The notes under the pieces: model-generated
What the model was told of the DNA's origin: nothing
The model's input: only the letters and a program-made list of their open reading frames with translations
Database searches by the model: none
Part shown: positions 1-7,944 of the stretch, piece after piece
Layout of the letters: the number at the start of each line of letters is the position of its first letter
Numbering within the stretch: the stretch's first letter is position 1
NCBI GenBank assembly: GCA_019636285.1
Contig: JAHBXV010000011.1
Span: 1 to 64,000, forward strand
From: Planctomycetaceae bacterium
GTDB taxonomy: Bacteria; Planctomycetota; Planctomycetia; Planctomycetales; Planctomycetaceae
Length of the DNA: 64,000 nucleotides
Reading direction: 5' to 3'
Position numbers and translations under genes: made by a program

Positions 1-25
1 CGGCTTTCGGCAGGTCCGCCGTCAC
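1..25 (-). CDS. possible 5' end of a minus-strand gene leaving the left edge
   Basis: On the minus strand a GTG at 25 is preceded at about 5 bases by a GGAAGGA-like Shine-Dalgarno sequence and opens a frame reading V-T-A-D-L-P-K-A to the window edge. Only eight codons are visible, so no family can be named. If real, it is transcribed divergently from the unknown gene at 350 and would belong either to the mobile element or to the flanking chromosome. Confidence 0.25.
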
Positions 26-349
26 GTAATCCTTCCGCTGGGGTGCAATTTGCTCCTCAAGAAGAACGTCCGATATTTCACGTGGATTGCCATGTGCAAT
101 ACTGCGAAATCACCTGGCCTTGTTGCCCGCCATTTTTGCATTGCCGGACTGCCCCTTTTCAAGACAATCCCGGTCCACTGTGAGGCCTCTTCAGGCGCTC
201 TCGCGAAGTGCGACGATTTATCGGTTTACCCCACTTCAGCTAAAATCGATCCGCCGAGGACAGGGTTAGCGGACCGATCGGTGCGGCCTCCCGCAATCGG
301 ATTTCCCGCGATTTCTCTTTGTTGCTGCTCACGGTGAATGGGGAGAAGG
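26..349. other. intergenic region at the left edge
   Basis: About 320 bases with no convincing gene. Short open frames on both strands lack a ribosome binding site and have unlikely composition. The stretch is somewhat richer in A and T than the genes to its right. I searched it by eye for a copy of the tRNA-Val 3' end (6495-6520), which would mark the other attachment site, and found none. Confidence 0.5.
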
Positions 350-1252
350 ATGTCGGACGCTCGTGCGATTCAACTTGCCTGGGATCGAGTTGTTGCAGCG
401 GCCGGGAGTCAGGAAGTTTTGTCCGGGGCGGAGCGAGTGCCGATCGATCGTCGAGATGAACTCGCGGTTGCATTGGGCTCACTCCGAATCATGATCCGGA
501 ACACTCCCGCGGCTGAGGTCCAACTCCAGAAACGACTTCGCTGGGTCGACGAGCATGCGGGGCCGGGTACGGAGTTCCACAAACAACTTCAAACGGTCGT
601 CGCGACCCTCGCGCTAGAAGAAAACCACAACTCGCACGTACGTCGCGCCCAATGGAAAGTTCGCAGCGCAGCTGTGGACGAAGAGGATCGAGGACGCGTT
701 TTGGGATATCAGCCCGAAAGTGTCATGGTTGAGGGACAGATTACTCGTCGCGAAAGCGCGGTCGTGGGAGACCCGATTCACTCGTTGCCACGCCTCTTTG
801 AAGTTGAAAAGGCTCTGCGGCAACTGAGCGACCTTCCAAATGCCGGACCCCAGATTGCCGCGGCGATGGAAACTGCCGATCAGCTCGTCAAGGTTTCGAG
901 AAGCGAAGAAATCGAGGCTGCTGTTGCTCTCGTCGGTCTCGATGAGATGGGAGCAGGTGGACGATTCGGCGCGATTGGTAGCACGGGGATCGTTGACTCG
1001 GTCCCCTTGGGAGCAGTCGGGCGGCTGGTTCAACAACTTATTGCGGAACGGAATGATCCGGAGTGGTCGCAATATCTTTCACCGGAAGACTGGCAAAAGC
1101 TTCTGAGAAAGGCTGGCCTTCCCGCCTCGGCGAAAAGCTGGGCACGCTTTCGTACGAACCATGGCGGTGATTTACACCCGGACTCAGGTTATCGGAAAGT
1201 CAGGTTCAAGCTTTCCGAACTGCGTTCGGCCGGCCTCGACGGCGAATTCTAA
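350..1252 (+). CDS. unknown protein of the mobile element (300 aa)
   Basis: I do not recognise this protein. It appears soluble, with no signal peptide or membrane segment. It is rich in charged helical sequence in its first 130 residues, followed by an acidic, alanine-rich middle and a basic C-terminal part (roughly residues 235-290). The ATG at 350 is preferred to the one at 338 because GGGGAGAAGG lies directly before it, while the upstream ATG has no binding site. It is the leftmost clear gene of the element and is separated from the HTH gene by about 140 bases. It could be a cargo, control or replication-accessory protein; the sequence does not decide. Confidence 0.6.
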   Translation: MSDARAIQLAWDRVVAAAGSQEVLSGAERVPIDRRDELAVALGSLRIMIRNTPAAEVQLQKRLRWVDEHAGPGTEFHKQLQTVVATLALEENHNSHVRRAQWKVRSAAVDEEDRGRVLGYQPESVMVEGQITRRESAVVGDPIHSLPRLFEVEKALRQLSDLPNAGPQIAAAMETADQLVKVSRSEEIEAAVALVGLDEMGAGGRFGAIGSTGIVDSVPLGAVGRLVQQLIAERNDPEWSQYLSPEDWQKLLRKAGLPASAKSWARFRTNHGGDLHPDSGYRKVRFKLSELRSAGLDGEF

Positions 1253-1393
1253 ACCGCCACAAGTTGTCACTTCTCGGCATTAACTCGCCAAGTTGCGAAG
1301 CTCCCCAGATTCCGAATCTTGAGCTGCGGCTGCCATGATTGAATGGCTTCTGTCACGCATGTTCGTTTCCGAACTCGTATAGGAGCAATCTCA

Positions 1394-1603
1394 ATGACCA
1401 GTGCGTTGCAGCGTCCCGTGCCTCTCTCCCTGGCTGACCGCATGGCCCTCTCGAAAGCAGAGGCGGCCCGCTCTGTCAGTGTCTCGACCCGACTCCTCGA
1501 ATTGGAGGTCGCTGCCGGGCGACTTCGCGTCGCCAAGGTGGGCCGCCGCTGGCTGGTGCGTCCGGCTGATCTGTCGGCCTGGCTCGACGCCCGATCGCGG
1601 TGA
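1394..1603 (+). CDS. small helix-turn-helix DNA-binding protein, excisionase/AlpA-like
   Basis: A 69-aa protein with the excisionase/MerR-type winged-helix pattern: an ALSKAEAARSVSVSTR helix-turn-helix (about residues 17-33), a wing ending in KVGRRWLVRPADL, and WLDARSR at the end. Proteins like this either act as recombination directionality factors for the neighbouring integrase or activate it, as AlpA does. The start at 1394 is chosen because AGGAG lies about 9 bases upstream; the longer frame from 1343 has no such site. The gene ends just before a strong terminator (1618-1649), so it is probably its own transcription unit, upstream of the primase operon. Confidence 0.75.
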   Translation: MTSALQRPVPLSLADRMALSKAEAARSVSVSTRLLELEVAAGRLRVAKVGRRWLVRPADLSAWLDARSR

Positions 1604-1617
1604 GAGGCCCCATCAAC

Positions 1618-1649
1618 GACAAACCCCCGCTGCCAGGCGGGGGTTTGTC
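1618..1649 (+). terminator. perfect 13-bp hairpin terminator after the HTH gene
   Basis: Positions 1618-1630 pair exactly with 1637-1649 around a 6-base loop, and the GC-rich core is C5GC/GCG5. The 3' side has only a short mixed T stretch (TCTTCTC), so it is a good but not textbook intrinsic terminator. It begins 15 bases after the HTH stop codon and separates that gene from the operon starting at 1719. Confidence 0.75.
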
Positions 1650-1718
1650 TTCTCATGTCATCGACCGCGACGGCCAGCAAGCAAGGAGCGGTCAACATCC
1701 AAGAAGGAACTTTCAACG

Positions 1719-2339
1719 ATGGTAAATTCTGCACGTCTCGTAAACAACCCCGAACCGGAGGATCTGGTCCGGCGCTTGAATAGCATCATTCGGCATCATC
1801 GCCGGACGAAGAACTATGCTGGAATGGCGATAGAACACGCGCGAATTGTGAGCGAAGTTCCGGCTACTTTGAAGGCCTCGCTCCCGCCGGGCACTTTTCA
1901 GCAACGGTTTGCACAGCGCAGTGAATTCTTTGACAGGACCGCGCGGTCGTACCTGATGATCGCGGTGGGCCGGAGTCAGCTCAACAGCGGAATCGCTGCT
2001 GTTTTTTTTGTCCGGGGTTCGCTCGGCCTGCTTCGGGAACGGCGAATCGGCTGGCTGCCGGAACCCGGTGAAATCACGCTGGGGAATGAGGACGCCAGCG
2101 AGGTGGTTCTCGTTGTGGCAATCGGCGAACTGTGGCTACGGATCGCCACGGCCCTGCTCGATGGGGAACTAATTTGCGATTCTCGAGGTCTCCGGCGATC
2201 CGCGGCAACGAAGGATCATTTGCGGACTTGCCTCCGAGTTGATGCGGACCAGTCCTGCTGGAAGCGGTCGCCGGTCGACCGTTCCCAAAAACTCCTGCCC
2301 GCCTGGCTGCCCGAGTGGCGCTATGGGGGTGCGAAATGA
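1719..2339 (+). CDS. unknown protein translationally coupled to the primase (206 aa)
   Basis: Not recognised. The protein is basic at both ends, and its middle (about residues 70-150) is more hydrophobic, with the stretches VVLVVAIGELWLRIATALLDG and GIAAVFFVRGSLGLL. It has no signal peptide. The ATG at 1719 follows AAGGA at about 10 bases; the in-frame stretch upstream to 1401 overlaps the HTH gene and the terminator and is rejected. The stop overlaps the next start as ATGA (2336-2339), which implies co-translation with the primase and a replication-linked role. A run of eight T residues (2002-2009) inside the gene could permit slippage. Confidence 0.65.
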   Translation: MVNSARLVNNPEPEDLVRRLNSIIRHHRRTKNYAGMAIEHARIVSEVPATLKASLPPGTFQQRFAQRSEFFDRTARSYLMIAVGRSQLNSGIAAVFFVRGSLGLLRERRIGWLPEPGEITLGNEDASEVVLVVAIGELWLRIATALLDGELICDSRGLRRSAATKDHLRTCLRVDADQSCWKRSPVDRSQKLLPAWLPEWRYGGAK

Positions 2340-4684
2340 GCACGGCTTCCTGTCTGAAAGATGCGTATCGACTGTCAAAACTGGGCTATCGCCTGTTCCG
2401 GTTGGCGCCGCAGTCGAAGGTTCCATTGGCAGGCTCGGAAGGCTGCAAAGAGGCTACTTGTGATGATGGCCAGATCGCGGACTGGTGGGAGGAGCGTCCC
2501 GATGCGAACCTCGGCCTGTCGACAGACGGATCCGTGGTTATCGACTGTGATCCGGTCGACGATCAGACGAATCCCTGGTTGATCGAGAACCTGGAACGGC
2601 TGACTGAATCTTGCGGGGCCTCGGCTGAGACGCCACGCGGCGGTCGGCATTTCTACTACCGTGCGCCGGAAGGGTCAGATTTTCGCAATTCGAGCGGGCG
2701 GATCGCTCCGGGCATTGATGTGCGGGCGAACGGTGGCTACGTGGTCCTCCCGCCGTCGTGGGTGATCGATCCGAAGAAACGAATCAACGGCGGTTATCGG
2801 TGGGTCCAGGAACTGAATCGCCCTCCCGAGGACTTGCCGGAGCCTCCTCCGTGGCTGTTGGAATTGCTGGTTGAGAAACCCGCCGCCGCGGCCCCATCAG
2901 TGAATGAGAACGCTGAGGTCATTCCAGAAGGCCAGCGAAACGATTCGTTAGCGCGGTTCGCCGGTGCTCTACGCGGTGTGGGAATGGACGAAGAGGAAAT
3001 TCGCGTCTCGCTCCGGTCGACGAACGCGAAGCGGTGCCGGCCGCCGCTGGACGACGACGAAGTCGATCGGATCGCCCATTCGATCTGCCGGTATCGTCCG
3101 TCCGAAACTGCGGTGCGATCTACGACTGGACATCGCACTCCGAAGAATGCCATTCCCGACGAACCGGTTCCTGACTGGCAGCCGTTTCCGATTGCTCAAC
3201 TTCCTGAACCGTTGCGGAGCTATGCGAAAACAGCTGCCAAGGCCATCGGCTGTGACATCGCGATGGTTGCCGGGCCGTTACTGGTGATGTGCGCGATCGC
3301 GATTGGGAACTCGCGGCGAATTATTCTGAAGAATGGCTGGGACGAACCGGCGATCATCTGGCTGGGGGTTGTCAGTGAATCGGGAACCCACAAATCGCCC
3401 GCTCTCGACTGCGGCTTCCGTGCACTGAAAGCCTTACAGCGTGTGCGGCTCAAGGAGTATGCCGCCGCTTTAGCCGACTATGAGCAACGGTACGCCGAAT
3501 GGAAGGGGCGGCATACAAAGAACCCCAGCGAACTCCCTCCTGTCGAGCCGGTCGCCGAACGCTACCTGTGCGATGACGCGACGATCGAGGCGCTGGTCTG
3601 GCTGCTCAAAGACCAGCCTCGGGGGCTGGGACTCGTTGTTGATGAACTTGCCGGTTGGCTCGGGGGCATTGGCAAATACTCGGCGACAAAGTCACAAGCC
3701 GGAGACGCTGCCCGCTGGCTCGAAATGTATCACGGCCGGATGGTCATGCTCGATCGAAAGACGGGCATCCCCCGAACCATCGCCATCCCCCATGCGGCCG
3801 TCTCTGTTTGTGGAGGAATTCAGCCTGCCATCCTGGAGCGAGTCCTGACCGAGGACTTCCGTCTCAATGGCCTGGCAGCTCGATTGCTGCTGATGTCGCC
3901 CCCGCGGCGACCGCGCCAGTGGATCGATGCCGAGATCCCTCCCGATGCGGAAGCAACCATGCGGGAGCTGATCGATCGGCTGCTGGCGCTGTCGATGACA
4001 CCCGATGACGACGGAGGCGCCGAACCGGTTCATTTGCGGCTGTCGCCCCATGCGCAAGAACTGTTCATCGCCTATGTGAACGATCTCGGGGCCGAACAAC
4101 TCGATCTGTCCGGAGAACTCTCTGCGACGTGGAGCAAGTTGGAAGCCTACGCGGCTCGTTTCGCGTTGATTTTGGCATGCATCAAGTCTGTCGCCCACGG
4201 GGAGGACGGAACCGCCGACGTCGATGCCGACTCGATGGCGGCCGGAATCGCCCTGGCCCGCTGGTTCGCCGGTGAAGCCAAGCGGGTTCACGCGCTGCAC
4301 CATGAATCGGTTGATGCACGGAAGCAGCGGGAACTGATCGAGTGGATCCGCCGTAAGGGGGGCAGCACGTCGGTACGCGAGGTCCTATCTGGCTACCGCC
4401 GCTACCGCGGGCGGACTGCCGAAGAGGTGCGCGAAGCACTCGATGCCATCCGAAAGGCTGGCAAGGGGCGGTGGGTCACCGAACCGACCAGCACAAAGTC
4501 GGGAGAAAGGTTTGTACTGAACGACGACTGTCAGCAGATTCCCAATAACGCGCTGCACGAAACGGAATCCGCTGACGCTGACATGTCAATGGATTGTAAA
4601 AGCACGCTGCACCCTGGCGACTCACTGAAGAAGACGTCCAGCGCGTCAATCAGGCATTCGAGTGACGGTGCTCTCATGGACTGA
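2336..4684 (+). CDS. Prim-Pol (bifunctional primase/polymerase) with DUF3987 helicase-like domain, 782 aa
   Basis: This is a replication-initiation protein of the mobile element. Residues 1-180 form an archaeo-eukaryotic primase/Prim-Pol domain: DCD at 70-72 supplies the metal-binding acidic pair, GGRHFYY around residue 105 the catalytic histidine, and GIDVRANGGYVVLPPS the third motif. Residues 198-254 look like the primase C-terminal helical domain. From about 295 the protein matches DUF3987, with a P-loop-like SESGTHKS at 347-354 and a Walker B-like VVDELAGW at 434-441. Primase-helicase fusions of this type replicate plasmids, satellites and integrative elements. It overlaps the upstream gene by 4 bases, and the last 70 residues are low in structure. 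The domain calls rest on motifs seen by eye. Confidence 0.88.
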   Translation: MSTASCLKDAYRLSKLGYRLFRLAPQSKVPLAGSEGCKEATCDDGQIADWWEERPDANLGLSTDGSVVIDCDPVDDQTNPWLIENLERLTESCGASAETPRGGRHFYYRAPEGSDFRNSSGRIAPGIDVRANGGYVVLPPSWVIDPKKRINGGYRWVQELNRPPEDLPEPPPWLLELLVEKPAAAAPSVNENAEVIPEGQRNDSLARFAGALRGVGMDEEEIRVSLRSTNAKRCRPPLDDDEVDRIAHSICRYRPSETAVRSTTGHRTPKNAIPDEPVPDWQPFPIAQLPEPLRSYAKTAAKAIGCDIAMVAGPLLVMCAIAIGNSRRIILKNGWDEPAIIWLGVVSESGTHKSPALDCGFRALKALQRVRLKEYAAALADYEQRYAEWKGRHTKNPSELPPVEPVAERYLCDDATIEALVWLLKDQPRGLGLVVDELAGWLGGIGKYSATKSQAGDAARWLEMYHGRMVMLDRKTGIPRTIAIPHAAVSVCGGIQPAILERVLTEDFRLNGLAARLLLMSPPRRPRQWIDAEIPPDAEATMRELIDRLLALSMTPDDDGGAEPVHLRLSPHAQELFIAYVNDLGAEQLDLSGELSATWSKLEAYAARFALILACIKSVAHGEDGTADVDADSMAAGIALARWFAGEAKRVHALHHESVDARKQRELIEWIRRKGGSTSVREVLSGYRRYRGRTAEEVREALDAIRKAGKGRWVTEPTSTKSGERFVLNDDCQQIPNNALHETESADADMSMDCKSTLHPGDSLKKTSSASIRHSSDGALMD

Positions 4685-5247
4685 AACCATGAAATGCCCA
4701 AGACCGTCTCGTCCGGCGAATTCTTAGAGCCAAGTAAGCTGACTTCGACTTCGTTGCCGAATGCAGGAAATCGGCCGCCCGCACCGTCTCCCATTGGTCC
4801 AGTCGGGTGACAATCATCGGCTGTCTGCTTCGGCGGAAGTGATTTTTGTCGAATAGGTTACGGCTCCTCGCGCGCGTGCGCGGGGGGAGGGGGAGGGGGA
4901 GCGGTGCCCCCCCCCTCCCCCCAAACGTCCTCAAGCAGTGCCTGAGTCAAGCAGAACATCGCGCCGCCTCATGAGGGCGATTGAAAAGCTACCGGAGGTC
5001 CTTCAGTTGCGGCTGCGGTTGGATTCGCGATCTCCTCAATGGATTCTCTGACGGACGGGTACGGTGATCACTGCGGCCGTACCCGAACCCGCCGCGAGAT
5101 CGCGGGCTTCCCCAAGTGGTTCCTTGGCTTACGACGAATTGGATGATCGCGGACCTTCCGACAAATCTCACTCAGTTTCCAGTGAAAGAGGAAGGTGCTG
5201 CGTATCTGGGTGGAACTCGAACTTGTTTCTTCAGGAAAGGAAGTCGA
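4685..5247. other. 563-base non-coding stretch between primase and integrase
   Basis: No convincing gene lies here. The stretch holds the G-rich hairpin described separately (4882-4922) and the leader of the integrase gene, with the AGGAAAGGA ribosome binding site at 5233-5241. In element replicons of this kind an origin often lies next to the primase gene, so this is the natural place to look for one. I saw no clear iteron array. Confidence 0.5.
4882..4922. other. G-run/C-run hairpin with G-quadruplex potential
   Basis: The plus strand reads G6-A-G5-A-G5-A, a short spacer, then C9-T-C6. G6AG5 at 4882-4893 can pair with C5TC6 at 4911-4922 as a 12-bp stem. The same G tracts could instead fold into a G-quadruplex on the plus strand. 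It is preceded by an alternating GC/GT stretch (4868-4881). The position just after the primase gene makes an origin or regulatory function possible; the function is inferred. Confidence 0.6.
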
Positions 5248-6549
5248 ATGGCGAGCGTGAACAGAGAAGCGAACGGCCGATACCGAATTCAGTTTCTCGG
5301 TCGAGACGGAAAGCGACGAACGCTTCGGGTCGGCAAGATGCCCAAAAGCGATGCCACATACATTGCCACTCGGGTTGAGGCGATCCTGTCGGCCTCCGCC
5401 GCGGGCGTCTCGGTCGATCGGCAGACAGCGGAATGGCTGGGAACTCTTCCCGACGACTTCCATGGCAAGCTCGCGGGGGTCGGCCTGGTTGAATCGAGGA
5501 CTCCTCCAGAAGCCAAGATCATCCCGACCGTCTCCGGGCTCGTTGATGCCTACCTGGCCAAGCAGACTCGGCAGAAGGAAGCGACGAAGACGGTCTGGCG
5601 ACGCGTGAAGCGTCATCTGGTCGCGTACTTCGCCAATCGGCCGATCGATCAGATTACGACTGGAGACGCCGAGGACTGGATGAACTACCTGCTCGGGGTT
5701 CCGCTGGCCGAAGCGACTGTTCGTCGCGCCTGCGGGATCGCTCGCCAGTTCTTCGGCTATGCGGTCCGGCACAAGATGCTCGGCGAGAACCCGTTCGTTG
5801 CCAAGGAGATCAAGACGGCGGTCCGCGGCAATGAAGCCAAGTTCTTTTTCGTCTCTGCCGACGATGCCGAGAAGATTCTCGACGCCTGCCCATCGCAGGA
5901 ATGGCGGGTCATCTTCGCACTGTCCCGTTGGGGTGGCCTGAGATGCCCTTCGGAACACCTGGCGTTGAAGTGGGGCCATGTCGACTGGGAACACGGCCGG
6001 TTGATCGTTGAAAGTCCCAAGACGGCTCACCACCAGGGCCATGAGCGACGCGTGATTCCCCTGTTTCCAGAACTGCGGAAGGAGTTGGATGCCCTCTATG
6101 CGGAGGCCGATCCTGGCGAGTGGATCATCACCCGCTACCGGGACGCCGGCCAGAACCTGCGGACGACGTTCGAGAAGATCATTCTGCGGGCGGGCCTGAA
6201 GCCCTGGCCGAAGCTCTTCCACAATCTGCGGGCCACGCGGCAGACGGAACTGGCCGATCGGTATCCGGCTCACGTTGTCAGCCAGTGGATCGGGAATTCT
6301 GAGGCCGTCGCGCGGGAACATTACCTCCGGACAACGGACCAGCACTTCGACAAAGCGGCCGGAGAATGGACCACTGAAAAAGCGACGCAAAATCCGACGC
6401 ACAACCGGTCCGAATGGGGGCGAACCGACGCAAAAAGCGACGTAACCAAAATGAAGAAAACCCCTGAAAAACAGGGGTTTTCCGAGAAAACCAGTGGGCA
6501 CAACAGGACTCGAACCTGTAACCCCCTCCTTGTAAGGGAGGTGCGCTAA
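5248..6549 (+). CDS. tyrosine recombinase (phage-type integrase), 433 aa
   Basis: It would catalyse integration and excision of the element. An N-terminal arm-binding-like region (residues 1-70) is followed by a SAM-like core-binding domain (about 90-185) and a catalytic domain. Visible catalytic residues are R232 (GLRCPSE), K258 (SPKTAH), H325 and R328 (HNLR), W347 in the place of the second histidine, and Y359 (EHYLR). The ATG at 5248 follows AGGAAAGGA; the longer frame from 5116 lacks a site. The last 17 or so residues are encoded by the antisense of tRNA-Val, so the stop codon lies inside the tRNA gene. That geometry ties the recombinase to this attachment site, and the C-terminal tail probably changes on excision. 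Confidence 0.93.
   Translation: MASVNREANGRYRIQFLGRDGKRRTLRVGKMPKSDATYIATRVEAILSASAAGVSVDRQTAEWLGTLPDDFHGKLAGVGLVESRTPPEAKIIPTVSGLVDAYLAKQTRQKEATKTVWRRVKRHLVAYFANRPIDQITTGDAEDWMNYLLGVPLAEATVRRACGIARQFFGYAVRHKMLGENPFVAKEIKTAVRGNEAKFFFVSADDAEKILDACPSQEWRVIFALSRWGGLRCPSEHLALKWGHVDWEHGRLIVESPKTAHHQGHERRVIPLFPELRKELDALYAEADPGEWIITRYRDAGQNLRTTFEKIILRAGLKPWPKLFHNLRATRQTELADRYPAHVVSQWIGNSEAVAREHYLRTTDQHFDKAAGEWTTEKATQNPTHNRSEWGRTDAKSDVTKMKKTPEKQGFSEKTSGHNRTRTCNPLLVREVR
6457..6481. terminator. bidirectional hairpin terminator between integrase and tRNA-Val
   Basis: AAAACCCCTG (6457-6466) pairs with CAGGGGTTTT (6472-6481) around five A residues. On the minus strand the hairpin is followed by TTCTTCATTTT, so it works best as the terminator of tRNA-Val, whose 3' end is at 6495. 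It lies inside the 3' coding part of the integrase, so it may also end or weaken that transcript. Confidence 0.75.
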
Positions 6550-6568
6550 CCAATTGCGCCATGCGCCC
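6495..6568 (-). tRNA. tRNA-Val, anticodon UAC
   Basis: The minus strand folds as a full cloverleaf. The acceptor GGGCGCA pairs with TGTGCCC through one G-U pair. The D stem is GCGC/GCGC. The anticodon stem CCTCC/GGAGG carries the loop CTTACAA, giving anticodon TAC. The T arm is ACAGG/CCTGT with loop TTCGAGT. The discriminator is A. CCA is not encoded (CTG follows). The gene is intact although it is the integration site of the element, as expected when the element restores the 3' end. Confidence 0.95.
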
Positions 6569-6630
6569 TGGAGTTCTGGTACGGTAATCGGTTGGCGCGG
6601 TGAGGGGAAGGATTCGCCTCTGGGAAACCT

Positions 6631-7839
6631 TCAAAACACCGACAGCAGCAGCAACTGGGACATCCGTACCAGCCACGTGCGGTCGTCGGGGGTCATTTCG
6701 CCCTTCTCCAGAATGGCCCGGCAACGCTTGCGGACGATGCTGACCATGTACCGCTGCACGTCGGTCAGCGGACGCTTGTCGCCGGCTTCCAGGAGCAGCG
6801 TCGTGATTCGTTCCAGCGCGCGGGGTTCATCGAGGTCGATTTCGGGTTTGTCGACCCATTCGGGCAATTCCTCCGTGGCGGCCATGTCGCGCACCAGGCG
6901 GAGGACAAGGCTCGAAACGCGTGCCACTTTCTCGTAGTCGATCCGTTCGGGCGTGTCGCGCGGGGTGTGATAGTCGGGATGTTCGCCCGATGAGAAGAAC
7001 AGAAATGGAATCTGGCGATCCCGGAATGGGCCGTAGTCGCTGCGGGTGCCGATCAGGTCGACGCACAACCGTGCGACATCAAGACCTTCTGGCCGGCCAA
7101 CGCGGTCGAGTGACTCCTTGAGTTGCGGGGCGTGTTCACTTCCCAGCACGAAGACGGCCGGCAGCGGCAAGTCGCCCAGCGAACGGCCGATCATGTCGGC
7201 CGTGATGAAGAGCTTGACCCGTTCGATTGGCCAGGGAGGGTGTGCGGCGAACCAGGTTGATCCCCAGAGCATGTGTTCTTCGAGGTCGAACCCCACGAAC
7301 GCGATGCTGCGGGCGGGCTTGTTCGATTGTTTGGAGAGTGCCGTCGCGACGGCGAGCATCATGGCCACGCCGCTCGCGTTGTCGTCAGCCCCGGCAAAGA
7401 TCTCGCCGCCGCGCGTTCCCAGGTGATCGTAATGCGCGGTGACGAGCAGAATTTCATCACTTCGAGCCGGGTCGCTTCCCGGCAGGAACGCGCCGACATT
7501 GCGGCCGAGAACCCGTCGAACGCCGTTTTCGTCCTTGGCGGCCGGGATGTCCTGGTAGTAACTCTGTTCGGCAAACAGAGGCTGTAAACCGAGTTCCTGA
7601 AACCTCTGGACGATGAACTCGGCTGCCCGCGTGGAATGACGTCCGCTTCGTCCCGCGAGTTCGGGACTCGCCAGGTAGGCGATTGTCGGGCGAACGTCCT
7701 CAACGGCGATCTCGGGCCGGAAGGTGACCGGCTCCTCGGCCGGCGCCACTTCCGGCATGACAAGCAGCAGCAGGAGCAGCAACGCGAACAACTGTTGGGT
7801 CCGCCGCCGCGGAATCGGAGACCCTCCTGGTCGTGTCAT
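6631..7839 (-). CDS. secreted M28-family zinc metallopeptidase (aminopeptidase type), 402 aa
   Basis: A basic start and a leucine run (LFALLLLLLLVMPEVAPA) form a signal peptide. The M28 zinc-ligand pattern is complete: TAHYDHLG (His), GADDNASG (Asp), DLEEH (two Glu), ITADMIGR (Asp) and SGEHPDYHTPRDT (His). A helical C-terminal tail of about 80 residues follows the peptidase fold. M28 enzymes remove N-terminal residues from peptides outside the cytoplasm; the substrate here is unknown. Its 3' end lies 62 bases from tRNA-Val on the same strand and is the first chromosomal gene beside the element. Confidence 0.87.
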   Translation of the reverse strand: MTRPGGSPIPRRRTQQLFALLLLLLLVMPEVAPAEEPVTFRPEIAVEDVRPTIAYLASPELAGRSGRHSTRAAEFIVQRFQELGLQPLFAEQSYYQDIPAAKDENGVRRVLGRNVGAFLPGSDPARSDEILLVTAHYDHLGTRGGEIFAGADDNASGVAMMLAVATALSKQSNKPARSIAFVGFDLEEHMLWGSTWFAAHPPWPIERVKLFITADMIGRSLGDLPLPAVFVLGSEHAPQLKESLDRVGRPEGLDVARLCVDLIGTRSDYGPFRDRQIPFLFFSSGEHPDYHTPRDTPERIDYEKVARVSSLVLRLVRDMAATEELPEWVDKPEIDLDEPRALERITTLLLEAGDKRPLTDVQRYMVSIVRKRCRAILEKGEMTPDDRTWLVRMSQLLLLSVF

Positions 7840-7944
7840 AAGTGGACATCCCTGGCGAGGTTTGAAAAACCTCGGTGCGAAAGCGTTGCGAGCAACAACC
7901 GACCGCCTCGAAATGCCGATCGGTTCCTGAAACGGGTTGGAGCA

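Larger units (their letters stand above)
338..6549. mobile_element. integrated element (satellite- or plasmid-like) at the 3' end of tRNA-Val, left boundary not seen
   Basis: The genes at 350, 1394, 1719, 2336 and 5248 all read rightwards and end at an intact tRNA-Val gene on the opposite strand. A tyrosine recombinase next to the tRNA, a small excisionase/AlpA-type HTH protein and a Prim-Pol/DUF3987 primase are the usual core of P4-like satellites and small integrative elements. The right attachment site should lie in the 3' part of the tRNA, about 6495-6540. No capsid, terminase, relaxase or conjugation gene is visible, so the element either depends on a helper or carries those genes beyond the left edge. 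The element assignment is strong; the class is inferred. Confidence 0.75.

Noticed and set aside
1-337. Second attachment site of the mobile element
   Set aside because: No stretch matching the tRNA-Val 3' end (GGGCACAACAGGACTCGAAC-like) is present here, so the left end lies outside the window.
50-337. Plus-strand 95-codon frame at the left edge
   Set aside because: No ribosome binding site and unlikely protein composition.
5068-6501. 477-codon minus-strand open frame opposite the integrase
   Set aside because: The plus strand has a complete recombinase with all catalytic residues; the antisense frame has no family features.
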